Shown piece by piece: positions 18,453 to 26,441 of a stretch of DNA of 64,000 bases. Position 1 is the stretch's first letter. Every line of letters starts with the position of its first letter. The position numbers were made by a program, and so were the translations under genes. The stretch is from assembly GCF_000019785.1 (NCBI RefSeq), contig NC_010524.1:3460001-3524000 (forward strand), written 5' to 3'. Source of the DNA: Leptothrix cholodnii SP-6. GTDB lineage: Bacteria > Pseudomonadota > Gammaproteobacteria > Burkholderiales > Burkholderiaceae_C. The notes beneath the pieces were generated by a model that ran no database searches, had not been told where the DNA came from, and saw only the letters and a list, made by a program, of their open reading frames with translations.

Positions 18453-19696
18453 CGTTCGGTCTCCTGGATCAGGTCACTCGACAGTTGCAGCGCCTGCCGC
18501 AGCCGGGCGTGGCGCTGGGCCAGCGTCTGCGCCACCGCCTGCGCATCCGGCCCGCGGGCGCTGACGGTGCACAGCGGCTGGCCGGCCTCCAGGCGCAGCG
18601 GGAACGCCGGCAGATCTTGCAGGCCGAGCGACGCGGCCAGCGCATGCAGCCGGTGCCACGGCAGTTCGTCGAGCTGCCACGGCGCGCGCAGGTAGACGAC
18701 CTCGAAGCCGCTCACCTCGCCGTCGACAGGAGGGCTGCGCAAGGCCGACAAGGCGTCGCCGCGCGGGAGGCGGGCGTGCCGGCAGGCCTCGACATGCGCG
18801 CGCATCAGCCCGCCCGCGCCGCCGTACAGCGCCAGGCTGCCGGGCAGGCGCGGGTTGACCTCGAGCACCTGCAGCGTCTCGCCCTCGTCGAGCAGCGGAT
18901 CGGCGATCTGCAGCAGGTCGATGCCGCACAGGCCGCGCAGGTCGAAGTGCGACACCAGCCGGTCGGCGATGCCTTGCAGCCGGGTCTGCAGCACGCCCGA
19001 CCACGGCAGCGGCCCGATCAGGCCGCCGAAACGGTAGGGCCGACCCGGCGCCGGCGCCAGCAGCTGGCGATTGATGCCGAGCAGCGCGGCCTGGTGGCCA
19101 TCGGCCAGCAGCGTCAGCGACAGCGGCTCGCCATCGACGCGCTGCTGCCAGTAGGCCAGCGGGGACGACGCACCTGCCACGCCCGACGCCACACCCGCTT
19201 CGACCGGCTGCACATGCGCGCCACCGCTGGTGCCGAAGTCCTTGCGCAACCAGCCCGGCAGCGTCACCGGCGTGAACGAGACGGCCGGGTGGGCGATGCC
19301 GTAGGCGTCGAGCGCGGCAAAGAACAGCGCCGGATTGCGCACCCGGGCGATCGCCTGCGGCGCGCTGCCGAGCCAGGGCACCGGCAGGTCGGCGAGCGCC
19401 GCCGCGTCGGCCTCGAAACCGCCCGTGACGGCCAGGCCGGCGAGCACCACGCCGTCCGCTGCCAGCGCGGCCAGGGCGGCGCGCAAGCTCGTGATGTCGA
19501 TCTGCCACGGCGCGCCGGCCTGCAGCGCCAGCGGGTGCCAGGCAAGGCTGGCGGCGCGGGTGTCGGCATCGCCGAACAGGTCGAGCGCGATCACCGCAAA
19601 GCCGTCGCGCTGCGCCGCCTGCGCCGCGGCGCGCACGCTCTGGCCGGCGATCAGCAGGCGCGGTGCGGACGCGGCGGCGGCCGGTGCGGTGCTCAT
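18449..19696 (-). CDS. ATP-grasp protein of the H4MPT cluster, function unknown
   Basis: A 415-residue predicted ATP-dependent carboligase. The first ~110 residues look like a Rossmann-type PurK N-terminal domain (RLLIAGQSVRAAAQAAQRDGFAVIALDLFGD), followed by GWLRKDFGTSGGAHVQ and GLCGIDLLQIADPLL plus TLQVLEVNPRLPGSLALYGG, which holds the catalytic Glu-x-Asn-x-Arg. It sits between mtdB and mch with 4-base overlaps on both sides. Homologues occur in methylotroph clusters without an assigned reaction, so an amide-bond step in H4MPT side-chain or methanofuran assembly is an inference. With this gene, the MfnD-like and the RimK-like proteins, the cluster has three ATP-grasp enzymes. Confidence 0.82.
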   Translation of the reverse strand: MSTAPAAAASAPRLLIAGQSVRAAAQAAQRDGFAVIALDLFGDADTRAASLAWHPLALQAGAPWQIDITSLRAALAALAADGVVLAGLAVTGGFEADAAALADLPVPWLGSAPQAIARVRNPALFFAALDAYGIAHPAVSFTPVTLPGWLRKDFGTSGGAHVQPVEAGVASGVAGASSPLAYWQQRVDGEPLSLTLLADGHQAALLGINRQLLAPAPGRPYRFGGLIGPLPWSGVLQTRLQGIADRLVSHFDLRGLCGIDLLQIADPLLDEGETLQVLEVNPRLPGSLALYGGAGGLMRAHVEACRHARLPRGDALSALRSPPVDGEVSGFEVVYLRAPWQLDELPWHRLHALAASLGLQDLPAFPLRLEAGQPLCTVSARGPDAQAVAQTLAQRHARLRQALQLSSDLIQETER

Positions 19697-20604
19697 GCTG
19701 CCGCCGGCTGCGCCAGATGCTGGCGCGCCACCTCGAAAGCCTCGGCAAACCCCAGCACCTGCGGCGTGCCGGCCTCGTGCATGCGGCGCAGCAGCAGTTG
19801 CTGGGTCTGGTACTTGACGTTGCCGATCGCCAGCGCGCCGATGCCCAGCGCCTGCGTGCCGGCGATCGGCGCGCGGCTGGCCATCACGTCGACACCCGCC
19901 ACGCCGGCCGGCGGCACCGCGTTGACGTCGGCCACCACGCGCAACGCGCCGGCCTGCGCCACCTCGTCGGCCGACACCACCTGCACGCCGGCGGCGGCGC
20001 AGGCCAGGATCACGTCGACCTCGGCGATCGAGGCGCGCATGGCGGCGCGGTCACCGCCGCTGACACCTTCGAGCGCCACGCCGAAACGCAACGCGGTCTG
20101 CTGCGCCGCCTCGTCGGCAGCGTCGATGCCGTTGCGGCTGGAGATCGCCACCTGCGCGCCGGCCTGCGCCGCCAGCACCGCGGCGATGCGCCCGACCGGC
20201 CCGGTGCCGCCCAGCACCACCACGCGCCGGCCCGCGAAGCCCGCGCCGGCCTGCGCCAGCAGCGCGGCCTCGACGCTGGCCACCATCGCCGCGGCGGTGG
20301 TGTAGGCGCCGCTCGGGTCGGCCATCAGCGAGACCTGGAAGGGCTTGAACATCGCCTTGCGCGCAGCCTCCAGCATGTCGGCGGCCAGCAGCGCGTCGCG
20401 CCCGCCGATGAAGATGCCGGTGCGCGCCAGGCCCTTGGGGCTGCGCGAGAAGATGGTGTCCTGCGTCAGAGCGCCGATCGCCGACAGCGCCACGTTGCAG
20501 TAGGGCGTGATGACCTGCCAGCCGGCGTCGGCGGCCATGTTGATGTCGAACGGGCTCATCTGCGAGCCGGGTGTGAACATGTGGAGGATGTAGGGGCGTT
20601 CCAT
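19693..20604 (-). CDS. mtdB: NAD(P)-dependent methylenetetrahydromethanopterin dehydrogenase (MtdB)
   Basis: A 303-residue dehydrogenase oxidising methylene-H4MPT to methenyl-H4MPT. It starts MERPYILHMFTPGSQMSPFDINMA, the hallmark MtdA/MtdB N-terminus, and has a Rossmann motif VVVLGGTGPVGR at ~129-139 and then ISSRNGIDAADEAA for cofactor binding. The context (mch, fae, fhc) favours MtdB over the folate-linked MtdA. The start ATG at 20604 lies three bases past the beta-RFAP synthase stop; the longer frame to 20826 runs inside that gene and is rejected. Its stop overlaps the ATP-grasp start. Confidence 0.94.
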   Translation of the reverse strand: MERPYILHMFTPGSQMSPFDINMAADAGWQVITPYCNVALSAIGALTQDTIFSRSPKGLARTGIFIGGRDALLAADMLEAARKAMFKPFQVSLMADPSGAYTTAAAMVASVEAALLAQAGAGFAGRRVVVLGGTGPVGRIAAVLAAQAGAQVAISSRNGIDAADEAAQQTALRFGVALEGVSGGDRAAMRASIAEVDVILACAAAGVQVVSADEVAQAGALRVVADVNAVPPAGVAGVDVMASRAPIAGTQALGIGALAIGNVKYQTQQLLLRRMHEAGTPQVLGFAEAFEVARQHLAQPAAA

Positions 20605-20609
20605 GGCGT

Positions 20610-21737
20610 TCAGCAGTAGAGGGTCGGTCGGTGATCGGTGCGCAGGGCTGCAGGCGCGTGGCTGTCCTCGGCCGACGGCACCTCGACCACCCGCGCGCCG
20701 CGGTTCAGCGGCGTGGCGATGCGCAACTGCAGCCCCGGCGCGATCACCCCGGCGGCCTGCGCGGCGGCCATCAGCGCGCGAGCCCGGGCGGCCGAGGGCA
20801 GCAGCGCGAACGCGGTCGGCCCCCACGAGCTCTGGCCGATGCCTGCGCCGGGCTCGTCGGCACCAGCCGGATCGGCGCCCGGCACGGCCGCCGCCTGGCG
20901 CAGCCAGCGCATCAGCCGGCCGACCGCCGCGCTGGTGTAGGGCTCACCGTGCTGGGCCGGCGCGAAGTGGCCGCCCAGCACGTCCTGGACGGCGGTGAGC
21001 CCGGCGGCAGCCACCGCAAAACCGGCGCCCGCGGTGCCGGGCAGCACGCGCATCAGCGTCTCGTGGCAGATCGCGGCGGCCTGCTCGCGCGACAGCGGCG
21101 GCAACGTGGCCAGCGCGGCGCGCTCGGCCGGGCCGCAGAGGCCACGGCAGCTCGGATCGCTCACCAGCAGCACCCGCCAGGCAGCGGGCACGGCGATGCG
21201 CGACAGCAGCGGCGCCGGCGAACCGTCGGCCAGCGGCCCGCCGTCGAGCAGCAGCCCGCCGGCGTCGAAACCGGCGATGCCCACGCCCGAGCGCAGCCCG
21301 CGCCCGAGCCAGGCGGCCAGCGTGGTGGTGCTCAGGTCCAGCCCATGCCAGCGCGCGAACGCACGGCCGACCGCCAGCGCCAGCTGCGTGCCCGAGCCCA
21401 GCCCGGCGTGCGCGGGCAGCGCCTCGTGCAGCCCCAGGTGCAGCGGATCGTGCCGGCCGGTGAGCCGCTGCAGCGTGGCGAGGTGGCAGGCGGCGCGGTC
21501 GAGCTCGGCGTCGGCCACGTCGCTGTCGGCACTGAGCGTCGGGCGCCGCGCCGCGCGCAGGCTCAGCGCCGTGGACAGCGCGTCCACCGTCAAGCCCAGG
21601 CTGCCGAACGGCCGCCCGAGCGAGCCGGCCGGGTCCATGAAACCCAGGTGCAGGCGCGCCGGCGCCTCGACCCAGACGATGCGGCCGGCAGCGCCGTTGG
21701 GGCGGGCGTCGAGAGGCTGGGCGGGGCTGGGTGTCAT
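20610..21737 (-). CDS. Beta-ribofuranosylaminobenzene 5'-phosphate synthase (beta-RFAP synthase)
   Basis: A 375-residue GHMP-kinase-superfamily enzyme joining 4-hydroxybenzoate- or pABA-type substrate to PRPP with decarboxylation, the first committed step to H4MPT. It starts MTPSPAQPLDARPNG at 21737; the frame continues to 21989, but that part is arginine-rich and non-coding. Family features are VWVEAPARLHLGFMDPAG, FGSLGLTVDAL, then LPAHAGLGSGTQLALAVGRAFA with the GHMP glycine loop, GVGIAGFDAGGLLLDGG and GQSSWGPTAFAL. It is the promoter-proximal gene of the mtdB-mch run, and its promoter must lie in the 251-bp gap to the divergent acetyltransferase. Confidence 0.93.
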   Translation of the reverse strand: MTPSPAQPLDARPNGAAGRIVWVEAPARLHLGFMDPAGSLGRPFGSLGLTVDALSTALSLRAARRPTLSADSDVADAELDRAACHLATLQRLTGRHDPLHLGLHEALPAHAGLGSGTQLALAVGRAFARWHGLDLSTTTLAAWLGRGLRSGVGIAGFDAGGLLLDGGPLADGSPAPLLSRIAVPAAWRVLLVSDPSCRGLCGPAERAALATLPPLSREQAAAICHETLMRVLPGTAGAGFAVAAAGLTAVQDVLGGHFAPAQHGEPYTSAAVGRLMRWLRQAAAVPGADPAGADEPGAGIGQSSWGPTAFALLPSAARARALMAAAQAAGVIAPGLQLRIATPLNRGARVVEVPSAEDSHAPAALRTDHRPTLYC

Positions 21738-21844
21738 GCGCGGGCCTGCTGGTGCGGTGGAACGGCGGAGAGGTCTGCGCCTTTCATAGCAATGCATATT
21801 CCAGTTGCGGTTTACCCGCAGTCGCAGGCGCGGATCAGGCGCCG

Positions 21845-21863
21845 TTGGCGCGATTTGGCGCGA
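21845..21863. repeat. Two TTGGCGCGA direct repeats, 10-bp period, in a divergent promoter gap
   Basis: TTGGCGCGA occurs at 21845-21853 and 21855-21863, one helical turn apart, between the beta-RFAP synthase and acetyltransferase starts. Such same-face repeats often bind a regulator. In very GC-rich DNA chance cannot be dismissed. Confidence 0.3.
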
Positions 21864-21988
21864 CCGGCGCCGCAGTCGGGCGGCCCGGCCCGTGCGCGCT
21901 GTCCCGGCGGCAGGACAGACTGTCACGGCCCGCCCGGCGTGCGCACCGGCACATTCCATTACCCGCCGAAGCCGGGCGTGGCGACACA

Positions 21989-22585
21989 ATGGCCGGCATG
22001 TCGTCCGCAGCCGAATCGCCAGAAGGGCACACCGCCGAGGCCCGCGCCGTCGACACGCCCCTGCCCGGCCTGCAGCTGCGCCCGGCCCAGCTGCACGATG
22101 CGGCGGCGATCGCCGCCATCCTGAACCACTACATCGTCTTCACCACCGCCACCTTCATGACCGAGCCGGTGTCGGTCGACAGCCGACGCGCCTTCATCGT
22201 CGAGCGCAAGCCCGAGCATCCGATCTGGGTGGCCGAGCGCGACGGCGTGGCGATCGGCTGGGCCGCGCTGGCGCAGCACCAGCCGCGCAGCGCCTACGGG
22301 CACACGCTGGAGAACTCGATCTACCTGCACCCGGGCCACGTCGGCCGCGGCATCGGCACGCTGCTGATGAGTCAGCTGGTGGCCGATGCGCAGCGGCGGG
22401 GTTTTCACAGCCTGATCGCCGGGGCGTGCAGCGAGCAGGCCGGCAGCCTCGCGCTGCACGAGCGCATGGGCTACCGGCGCTGCGCGCACTTCCACGAGGT
22501 GGCGCGCAAGTTCGATCGCTGGCTGGATGTGGTCTATCTCGAACGGCTGCTGCAGCCCGCCAGCCACGATCCGGCGCCGCGCTGA
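21989..22585 (+). CDS. GNAT acetyltransferase, phosphinothricin acetyltransferase-like
   Basis: A 198-residue GNAT protein starting at the ATG at 21989 (a second ATG at 21998 is equally possible). The body begins LQLRPAQLHDAAAIAAILNHYIV; the acetyl-CoA loop reads HVGRGIGTLL, followed by GACSEQAGSLALHERMGYRR and FHEVARKFDRWLDVVYLERLL, the pattern of the Pat/Bar/YncA subgroup that acetylates phosphinothricin-like or methionine-sulfoximine-type amines. The true substrate here is unknown. It is transcribed away from the C1 cluster and precedes moxR by ~110 bases, with no clear functional link to either. Confidence 0.85.
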   Translation: MAGMSSAAESPEGHTAEARAVDTPLPGLQLRPAQLHDAAAIAAILNHYIVFTTATFMTEPVSVDSRRAFIVERKPEHPIWVAERDGVAIGWAALAQHQPRSAYGHTLENSIYLHPGHVGRGIGTLLMSQLVADAQRRGFHSLIAGACSEQAGSLALHERMGYRRCAHFHEVARKFDRWLDVVYLERLLQPASHDPAPR

Positions 22586-22694
22586 GACGGGCAGGCCGCG
22601 GGCTCCCGCCAGCGGTCGGTCGAGGGGCCCGTCGATATACTGCCCCGCACCTCCCGCCCTGCCGCCTTGCGCCCTGCCCGGGCCCGCCCACACC

Positions 22695-23549
22695 ATGAAA
22701 TTCACCGGTTCCGACCAATACGTCGCCACGCCCGATCTGATGCTCGCGGTCAACGCGGCGATCACGCTGCAGCGCCCGCTGCTGATCAAGGGCGAGCCCG
22801 GCACCGGCAAGACGATGCTGGCCGAGGAGGTGGCTGCCGCGCTCAAGCTGCCGCTGCTGCAGTGGCACATCAAGAGCACCACCAAGGCCCAGCAAGGTCT
22901 GTACGAATACGACGCCGTGAGCCGCCTGCGCGACAGCCAGCTTGCCGGCATCGACAACTCGGCGCGCGTGCGCGACATCCACAACTACATCGTGCGCGGC
23001 ACGCTGTGGCAGGCCTTCGCGTCGGAACACCCGACCGCGCTGCTGATCGACGAGGTCGACAAGGCCGACATCGAGTTCCCGAACGACCTGCTGCGCGAAC
23101 TCGACCGCATGGAGTTCTACGTCTACGAGACGCGCGAGCTGATCCGGGCCAAGCACCGGCCGCTGGTGATCATCACCAGCAACAACGAGAAGGAGCTGCC
23201 GGATGCCTTCTTGCGGCGCTGCTTCTTCCACTACATCAAGTTCCCCGAGGCCGAGACGATGCGCCGCATCGTCGACGTGCATTTCCCCGGGCTCAAGCAG
23301 GAGCTGCTGGCGGCGGCGCTGAAGAACTTCTACGACGTGCGCAACCTGCCGGGGCTGAAGAAGAAACCCAGTACCAGCGAACTGCTCGACTGGCTCAAGC
23401 TGCTGGTGGCCGAGGACATCCCCACCACCGCGCTGCACAGCGGCGACGACAAGGTGGTGATGCCGCCGCTGGTGGGCGCGTTGCTGAAGAACGAGCAGGA
23501 CCTGACGCTGTTCGAGAAGCTGGTTTTCATGCAGAGCCGTAATCGCTGA
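22695..23549 (+). CDS. MoxR-family AAA+ ATPase
   Basis: A 284-residue AAA+ ATPase. The start ATG at 22695 gives MKFTGSDQYVATPDLMLAVN. Walker A is GEPGTGKT (residues 33-40), Walker B LLIDEVDKAD, sensor 1 IITSNNEKELPDAFLRRC. MoxR proteins are chaperones that work with VWA-domain partners to insert cofactors or mature complexes. The matching CoxE-like VWA gene is 4 kb downstream at 27682 rather than adjacent. The gene is followed by a small membrane protein, a GNAT and a peptidase in the same direction. The client is unknown; methanol or CO dehydrogenase systems are not visible in this window. Confidence 0.92.
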   Translation: MKFTGSDQYVATPDLMLAVNAAITLQRPLLIKGEPGTGKTMLAEEVAAALKLPLLQWHIKSTTKAQQGLYEYDAVSRLRDSQLAGIDNSARVRDIHNYIVRGTLWQAFASEHPTALLIDEVDKADIEFPNDLLRELDRMEFYVYETRELIRAKHRPLVIITSNNEKELPDAFLRRCFFHYIKFPEAETMRRIVDVHFPGLKQELLAAALKNFYDVRNLPGLKKKPSTSELLDWLKLLVAEDIPTTALHSGDDKVVMPPLVGALLKNEQDLTLFEKLVFMQSRNR

Positions 23550-23560
23550 GCGGAGACACG

Positions 23561-23842
23561 ATGGATGCACAACTGAAGAACGCCCTCGCCGAAGGCGTGG
23601 TGGACGCACTCGGCTTCGTCGCCGGGGCGATGGCCGGCGGCCTGCTGGCGCGGGCGCTGGGTTTCGATTTTCTGGGCGAAGAAGGCTGGGGCGGCACGTC
23701 GATCGCGGGCATCCTGCTGGTCGGCCTGGGCGCCGGGCTGGGCCGCGCACTGGCGCGCAAGCTGCTGCGGCGTGCGCCGGCCACCGCCGTGCCGGACGCA
23801 GCACCCGGCAAACCCGCATCGAACGGAAAGAACCGCCGATGA
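23561..23842 (+). CDS. Small glycine-rich membrane protein
   Basis: A 93-residue protein with GGAGAC nine bases before its ATG. Two hydrophobic, Gly/Ala-rich stretches (GFVAGAMAGGLLARALGF near 18-35 and SIAGILLVGLGAGLGRALA near 47-65) suggest two membrane helices with glycine-zipper packing; the tail is basic (NGKNRR). I do not recognise a family. It lies 11 bases after moxR and overlaps the next gene by 4 bases, so it belongs to the same transcript. Confidence 0.75.
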   Translation: MDAQLKNALAEGVVDALGFVAGAMAGGLLARALGFDFLGEEGWGGTSIAGILLVGLGAGLGRALARKLLRRAPATAVPDAAPGKPASNGKNRR

Positions 23843-24423
23843 GCTGGCCCGACCCCGTCTCGCTGATCGGGCGGCACGTGCAGCTGGTGCCGCTGGCACA
23901 CGCGCATGCGCACGGCCTGATCGAAGCCGCACGCGAGCTGCAGCCGCTCTGGTACACCGCCGTGCCCGACCCCGAGGCGATGGCCGAGGAGATCGAGCGG
24001 CGCCTGGGCTTGCAGGCCACCGGTTCGATGCTGCCGTTCACGCTGCTCGACGCGGCCGGCGTGCCGGTCGGCATGACGAGCTACATGCACATCGACGCCC
24101 GGCACCGCCGGCTCGAGATCGGCTCGACCTGGCTGACGCCGCGGGTGCAGCGCAGCGGCCTGAACACCGAGTCGAAGTGGCTGCTGCTGCGCCATGCGTT
24201 CGAGCAGCTCGACTGCATCGCCGTCGAGCTGCGCACGCACCGCCTGAACCTGCAGAGCCGGCGCGCCATCGAGCGGCTGGGCGCGCAGCTCGACGGCATC
24301 CTGCGCCACCACCAGCGCACCGCCGACGGCAACCTGCGCGACACCTGCGTCTACAGCATCACCGCGCCCGAATGGCCGACGGTGAGCACCCACTTGCGCT
24401 GGCTGCTCGAACGGCGGCGCTGA
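23839..24423 (+). CDS. GNAT acetyltransferase, RimJ/RimL-like
   Basis: A 194-residue GNAT of the RimJ/RimL type. It starts MSWPDPVSLIGRHVQLVPLAHAHAHGL; the core shows LEIGSTWLTPRVQRSGLNTESKWLLLRHAFEQ and VELRTHRLNLQSRRAIERLGAQLDG, matching the family pattern in which the acetyl-CoA loop is degenerate and the Asn-x-x-Ser-x-x-Ala-Ile segment is kept. Such enzymes acetylate ribosomal-protein N-termini or small amines; the substrate here is unknown. The ATG overlaps the upstream stop (ATGA). Confidence 0.85.
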   Translation: MSWPDPVSLIGRHVQLVPLAHAHAHGLIEAARELQPLWYTAVPDPEAMAEEIERRLGLQATGSMLPFTLLDAAGVPVGMTSYMHIDARHRRLEIGSTWLTPRVQRSGLNTESKWLLLRHAFEQLDCIAVELRTHRLNLQSRRAIERLGAQLDGILRHHQRTADGNLRDTCVYSITAPEWPTVSTHLRWLLERRR

Positions 24424-24434
24424 GGCGATGAGCC

Positions 24435-26441
24435 ATGGCCAGACACCCGCACTTCAGCGTCGACAGCCTCTGGCAACTGCAGCGCATGGGCCCGCCCAGC
24501 CTGTGCCCGGACGGCGCGCAGGCGGTGGTCTCGGTGACGCGCCACGACATGGCGCACAACCGCTCGCACAGCGCGCTGTGGCTGCTGTCGACGCTGGGCG
24601 GCGCGCCGCGGGCGCTGACCCATTGCGGTGACAAGGACGGCCAGCCGGCCTGGAGCCCGCACGGCGACCTGATCGCCTTCATCGCCCGGCGCGACCAGCA
24701 AGGCGCGAAGGACGAGGAGCCGCAGCTCTACCTGATCGCCCCCGACGGCGGCGAGGCGCAGCGCGCCGCCGTGCTGCCGACCGGCGTGGAGGCGTTCAAG
24801 TGGTTTCCGGACGGCAAGCGCATCGCCTTCATCGCCTGGGTCTGGCCGGATGCGCGCGGTGCCAAGGCGCAGGCGCTGCGCATGAAGGCCTGGCGCGAGC
24901 GCAAGGAAAGCGGCTACGCCACCAGCGAAGCGCTGTACCGCTGGTGGGACCACAACCTGCCGCAGGACCGCGTGCCGCACCTGCTGGTGCTCGACATCCG
25001 CAGCGGCCGGGTGCGCGACCTGTTCGAGGGCACGCCGTTCGAGCTGTCGCGCACCGAGCTCGACGGCAGCTGTTTCGACATCTCGCCCGACGGCCTGAAC
25101 ATCGCGTTCATGCACGACCCGGCGCCGCACAAGCGCATCGACCACTGCCACGCGCTGGCCGAGATCGACCTGCGCAGCGGCGCGGTGCGCACGCTGGTGC
25201 AGGACGCCGGCTGGCACCTCGAAGCGCCGAGCTACAGCCCGGCCGGCGACCGCATCGCCTTCACGGCCAGCCACCGCGGGCTCAAGCACACGATGCCGCG
25301 CCAGCTGGCGCTGTGGGACAGAGAAACCGCCACCTGGTCGGTCGAGAGCGCGCAGTGGGATCACGCGGTCAATGTGCCGCTGCACTGGGAGGACGACGGC
25401 CAGTCGCTGCTGTTCACCGCCGAGGATCGTGGCGAGCAGCCGCTGTGGCGCTTCGACCTGCCCGACCGGCGCGCCGAGCGGGTGCAGGCACACGGCTGGG
25501 TGTCATCGTTCGACAAGCGCGCCGGCACCACGCTGATCCAGCTCGAAAGCGTCAGCCACCCGCCGCAGGCCTGGGTGCTGCCGCCGGGCGAGCCGGCGCG
25601 CCGCGTCGACCGCTTCAACGACTCGGTGCTGGCCAGCCACCCGATGGGCCGCAGCGAGACGCACACGATCACCGGCGCGCTCGGCGACGGCGTGCAGATC
25701 CGGCTGATCTACCCACCCGGCTTCGACCCGAGCCAGCGTTACCCGGTGCTGCACCTGCTGCACGGCGGGCCGCATTCGGTGTTCGGCGACAACTGGCACT
25801 GGCGCTGGAACCAGCACGTGTTCGCCGCCGCCGGTTACGTGGTGGCGTGTGTCAACTTCCATGGTTCGAGCGGCTTCGGCTACGCCTTTCTGGACTCGAT
25901 CACGCACCGCTGGGGCGCCCTCGAACTGCAGGACATCGAGGCCGCCAGCGACTGGCTGCTGGCCCAGCCCTGGGCCGACCCGCAGCGCGTGTACGCGGCA
26001 GGCGGCAGCTACGGCGGCTTCCTGGTGGCGTGGATGAACGCCCAGGTGCACAGCGGCCGCTACGCCGCCTACGTCTGCCACGCCGGCTGCTACGACTGGC
26101 AGGCGATGTACGCCGATGACGCCTACCCGTGGCATGCCCGCGAGCTGGGCGCCGACTACTGGGTCGACCCGGTCAAGGTGGCGGCGCAGAGCCCGTCGAG
26201 CTTTGCCGCCGACATGCACACGCCCACGCTGGTGGTGCACGGCGCGCTCGACTACCGCGTGCCCGATGCGCAGGGCCTGGCCTTCTACAACACGCTGCAG
26301 GCGCGTGGCATCGCCTCACGCCTGCTGTGGTTCCCGGACGAGAACCACTGGATCCAGAAGCCGCGCAACAGCCGGCTCTGGTATCAGGAGCTGCTGGCCT
26401 GGCTGGGCACGCACCGGCTCACTTCTTCGACAGGGCCGTGA
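24435..26441 (+). CDS. S9-family prolyl oligopeptidase/acylaminoacyl-peptidase-like protease
   Basis: A 668-residue serine peptidase with an N-terminal beta-propeller (repeated DGAQAVVS, SPHGDLIAFIA, DGKRIAFIAW and SPDGLNIAFM blades) and a C-terminal alpha/beta-hydrolase domain. The catalytic triad is visible: Ser525 in GGSYGGF, Asp606 in HGALDYRVPD and His638 in DENHW; the oxyanion region is LLHGGPHS. It has no signal peptide, so it is probably cytoplasmic and trims oligopeptides. The start ATG at 24435 is 12 bases after the GNAT stop. Its last 23 bases overlap the end of the convergent esterase gene. Confidence 0.93.
   Translation: MARHPHFSVDSLWQLQRMGPPSLCPDGAQAVVSVTRHDMAHNRSHSALWLLSTLGGAPRALTHCGDKDGQPAWSPHGDLIAFIARRDQQGAKDEEPQLYLIAPDGGEAQRAAVLPTGVEAFKWFPDGKRIAFIAWVWPDARGAKAQALRMKAWRERKESGYATSEALYRWWDHNLPQDRVPHLLVLDIRSGRVRDLFEGTPFELSRTELDGSCFDISPDGLNIAFMHDPAPHKRIDHCHALAEIDLRSGAVRTLVQDAGWHLEAPSYSPAGDRIAFTASHRGLKHTMPRQLALWDRETATWSVESAQWDHAVNVPLHWEDDGQSLLFTAEDRGEQPLWRFDLPDRRAERVQAHGWVSSFDKRAGTTLIQLESVSHPPQAWVLPPGEPARRVDRFNDSVLASHPMGRSETHTITGALGDGVQIRLIYPPGFDPSQRYPVLHLLHGGPHSVFGDNWHWRWNQHVFAAAGYVVACVNFHGSSGFGYAFLDSITHRWGALELQDIEAASDWLLAQPWADPQRVYAAGGSYGGFLVAWMNAQVHSGRYAAYVCHAGCYDWQAMYADDAYPWHARELGADYWVDPVKVAAQSPSSFAADMHTPTLVVHGALDYRVPDAQGLAFYNTLQARGIASRLLWFPDENHWIQKPRNSRLWYQELLAWLGTHRLTSSTGP

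Noticed and set aside
19693..20826. Longer mtdB starting inside the beta-RFAP synthase gene
   Set aside because: The extension is arginine-rich shadow; MERPYILHMFTPG is the conserved MtdB start.
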